This document shows positions 5,010-6,198 of a stretch of DNA of 6,198 bases, in pieces. Both the position numbers and the translations under genes were made by a program. Numbering within the stretch: position 1 is the stretch's first letter; every line of letters begins with the position of its first letter. Source of the stretch: Alphaproteobacteria bacterium (GTDB lineage: Bacteria > Pseudomonadota > Alphaproteobacteria > Micropepsales > Micropepsaceae); the NCBI GenBank assembly GCA_028869355.1, contig JAGWSK010000560.1, forward strand, positions 1 to 6,198, in the 5' to 3' direction. The notes under the pieces are model-generated. The model was not told the origin of the DNA, did no database searches, and saw only the letters and a program-made list of their open reading frames with translations.

Positions 5010-5834
5010 TCAGTTTCCTGCCGATTTGACAGTCGAAATGTCGGGGGCGTCTTCGGCCTTCATTCCAACGACATGATATCCGCAGTCGACATGCATCACT
5101 TCGCCGGTGATGCCGCGGGAGAGGTCGGAGACGAGAAACAGCGCCGTATCGCCGACCTCATTGATGGTGACCGTGCGCCTGAGCGGCGAGTTGTATTCGT
5201 TCCACTTCAGAATATAGCGGAAATCACCGATGCCGGCCGCAGCGAGCGTACGGATCGGCCCTGCCGACAGCGCATTGACGCGAATCTTCTTTTTGCCGAG
5301 GTCTTCGGCGAGATAGCGCACGCTGGCTTCGAGTGCCGCTTTTGCGATGCCCATGACATTGTAATGCGGCATGACTTTTTCGGCGCCGTAATAAGTCAGC
5401 GTCAGCAGGCTGCCGCCATCGGTCATCATCTTCTCGGCGCGCTGCGCGACAGCCGTGAACGAGTAGCAGGAAATGTTCATGGTCATCGCGAAATTCTCGG
5501 GCGTCGTATCGACGTAACGGCCCTTGAGCTGTTCACGGTCGGAGAACGCGATGGCGTGCACGAGGAAATCGAGATGGTCCCACTTGTCCGAGAGCTGGGC
5601 AAACGCCTGATCCATGGAGGCGGCGGATGAAACGTCGCAATCGATGACAGCGGCAGGACGCAGCGTTTCGACCAGCGGAAGCACACGCTTCCTGAACGCG
5701 TCGCCCTGATAGGTGAAGGCGAGCTCCGCGCCCTGGGCAGCAACGGATTGTGCGATGCCCCAGGCAATCGAGCGGTCATTGGCCACACCCATGATGAGGC
5801 CACGTTTGCCCGCCAAAATGCCCGTATCTGCCAT
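5010..5834 (-). CDS. fabI: Enoyl-[acyl-carrier-protein] reductase (NADH), FabI
   Basis: FabI reduces trans-2-enoyl-ACP with NADH, the last step of each cycle of type II fatty acid synthesis. The 274-residue protein has the nucleotide-binding start GLIMGVANDRSIAWGIA (residues 12-28) and the divergent SDR catalytic set: Y148, Y158 and K165 in TYYGAEKVMPHYNVMGIAK, matching Y146, Y156 and K163 of E. coli FabI. Further hallmarks are NALSAGPIRTLAAAGI (187-202) and RRTVTINEVGDTALFL (219-234). Where E. coli has G93, the site of classic triclosan-resistance changes, this protein has A96 (VHAIAFSD). The start is supported by GGGAG seven bases upstream. It lies 61 bases after the DnaJ-type gene and 11 bases before aroC, so fabI-aroC is a likely transcription unit. 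Rhizobia often carry more than one FabI; whether this is the only one cannot be seen. Confidence 0.97.
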   Translation of the reverse strand: MADTGILAGKRGLIMGVANDRSIAWGIAQSVAAQGAELAFTYQGDAFRKRVLPLVETLRPAAVIDCDVSSAASMDQAFAQLSDKWDHLDFLVHAIAFSDREQLKGRYVDTTPENFAMTMNISCYSFTAVAQRAEKMMTDGGSLLTLTYYGAEKVMPHYNVMGIAKAALEASVRYLAEDLGKKKIRVNALSAGPIRTLAAAGIGDFRYILKWNEYNSPLRRTVTINEVGDTALFLVSDLSRGITGEVMHVDCGYHVVGMKAEDAPDISTVKSAGN

Positions 5835-5837
5835 GCG

Positions 5838-5846
5838 CCTTCTCCC
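5838..5846 (-). promoter_or_regulatory. Ribosome binding site of fabI
   Basis: On the - strand GGGAGAAGG precedes the fabI ATG; the GGGAG part (5842-5846) is seven bases from the start, supporting the ATG at 5832-5834. Confidence 0.7.
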
Positions 5847-5895
5847 GACCTGCGCTCATCCTATAGCGGAGGCCATCGCGCGACGCTATGCGGGT

Positions 5896-6198
5896 TTATT
5901 TGAGGCGAGACCGCGGATCGTAAGACTGTTCCCAGGACGCAGCGAATTGGTCGAGCTTGGGATCCGCTGAATCGGGAAGTGTGATAATCAGCCGCGCATA
6001 AAGATCACCGGGCGTTTCGCCGCCGGAGCCGGGCAGACCTTTGCCCTTCAGGCGCAGCACGCGCCCGCTATTGGAATGCGGCGGCACTGTGACGGCAACG
6101 GGCCCGGTCAGCGTCGGCACCTGCACCTTGGCGCCAAGAACAGCTTCTTTGAGCGAAACCGGCAAATCCATGCGCAGATCGCGGCCATCGCGTTCAAA
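5896..6198 (-). CDS. DnaJ-type (J-domain) co-chaperone, C-terminal substrate-binding domain, partial
   Basis: The frame is open to the window edge, so only the last 100 residues are seen; an internal ATG at 6171 is not the true start. The visible part begins FERDGRDLRMDLPVSLKEAV and continues LGAKVQVPTLTGPVAVTVPP, RVLRLKGKGLPG and GDLYARLIITLP. This is the second beta domain (CTDII) of DnaJ/CbpA proteins, which binds unfolded clients and hands them to DnaK. The tail (LDQFAASWEQSYDPRSRLK) is short. The J domain and the presence or absence of a zinc finger lie outside the window, so a DnaJ with a zinc finger cannot be told from a CbpA/DjlA-like class B form; the location beside fabI rather than dnaK suggests a secondary J protein. 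It precedes fabI by 61 bases in the same direction and may be cotranscribed. Confidence 0.9.
   Translation of the reverse strand, partial: FERDGRDLRMDLPVSLKEAVLGAKVQVPTLTGPVAVTVPPHSNSGRVLRLKGKGLPGSGGETPGDLYARLIITLPDSADPKLDQFAASWEQSYDPRSRLK

Noticed and set aside
4489..5630. Long + strand open frames opposite aroC and fabI
   Set aside because: They are shadows of two unmistakable housekeeping genes, caused by codon bias, and have no credible ribosome sites or motifs.
5863..5889. Inverted repeat ATAGCG / CGCTAT between the DnaJ-type gene and fabI, and a TATAGG as a -10 box
   Set aside because: The 6-bp stem has a 15-base loop and no T tract, and no -35 hexamer is found 16-18 bases upstream of TATAGG.

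Overview
The window looks like the chromosome of an alphaproteobacterium, most likely of the Hyphomicrobiales (Bradyrhizobium/Rhodopseudomonas/Afipia-like). The reasons are the moderately high GC content, an alphaproteobacterial-type FabI (VHAIAFSD motif) next to aroC and a DnaJ-type gene, a stand-alone molbindin, and a large periplasmic multiheme cytochrome c. The assignment is made by eye and is not a database result.

Left part (1-1118, + strand): the C-terminal 90 residues of an unrecognised protein, then a 68-residue Mop/molbindin (molybdate-binding TOBE domain), then a 184-residue exported protein of unknown function. A small GC hairpin lies between the first stop codon and the mop gene.

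Middle part (1152-3872): the most unusual region. A 550-residue c-type cytochrome on the - strand has nine CXXCH haem motifs: one N-terminal class I monohaem domain fused to an octahaem domain. It is divergent from a 300-residue exported protein on the + strand made of two tandem DUF1259 (LppY/LpqO-like) domains. The 165-bp region between them holds several dyads, including a GC hairpin followed by five T and a hairpin that reaches into the ribosome binding site of the DUF1259 gene. Both proteins should act outside the cytoplasm, so they may form a periplasmic redox or binding module. No substrate can be read from the sequence.

Right part (3898-6198, - strand): housekeeping genes read leftwards, in the order DnaJ-type chaperone C-terminus (cut by the window edge), fabI (enoyl-ACP reductase), then aroC (chorismate synthase). 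fabI and aroC are 11 bp apart and probably cotranscribed. No tRNA, rRNA, CRISPR array, insertion sequence or phage gene was seen. All gaps between genes are shorter than 300 bases.
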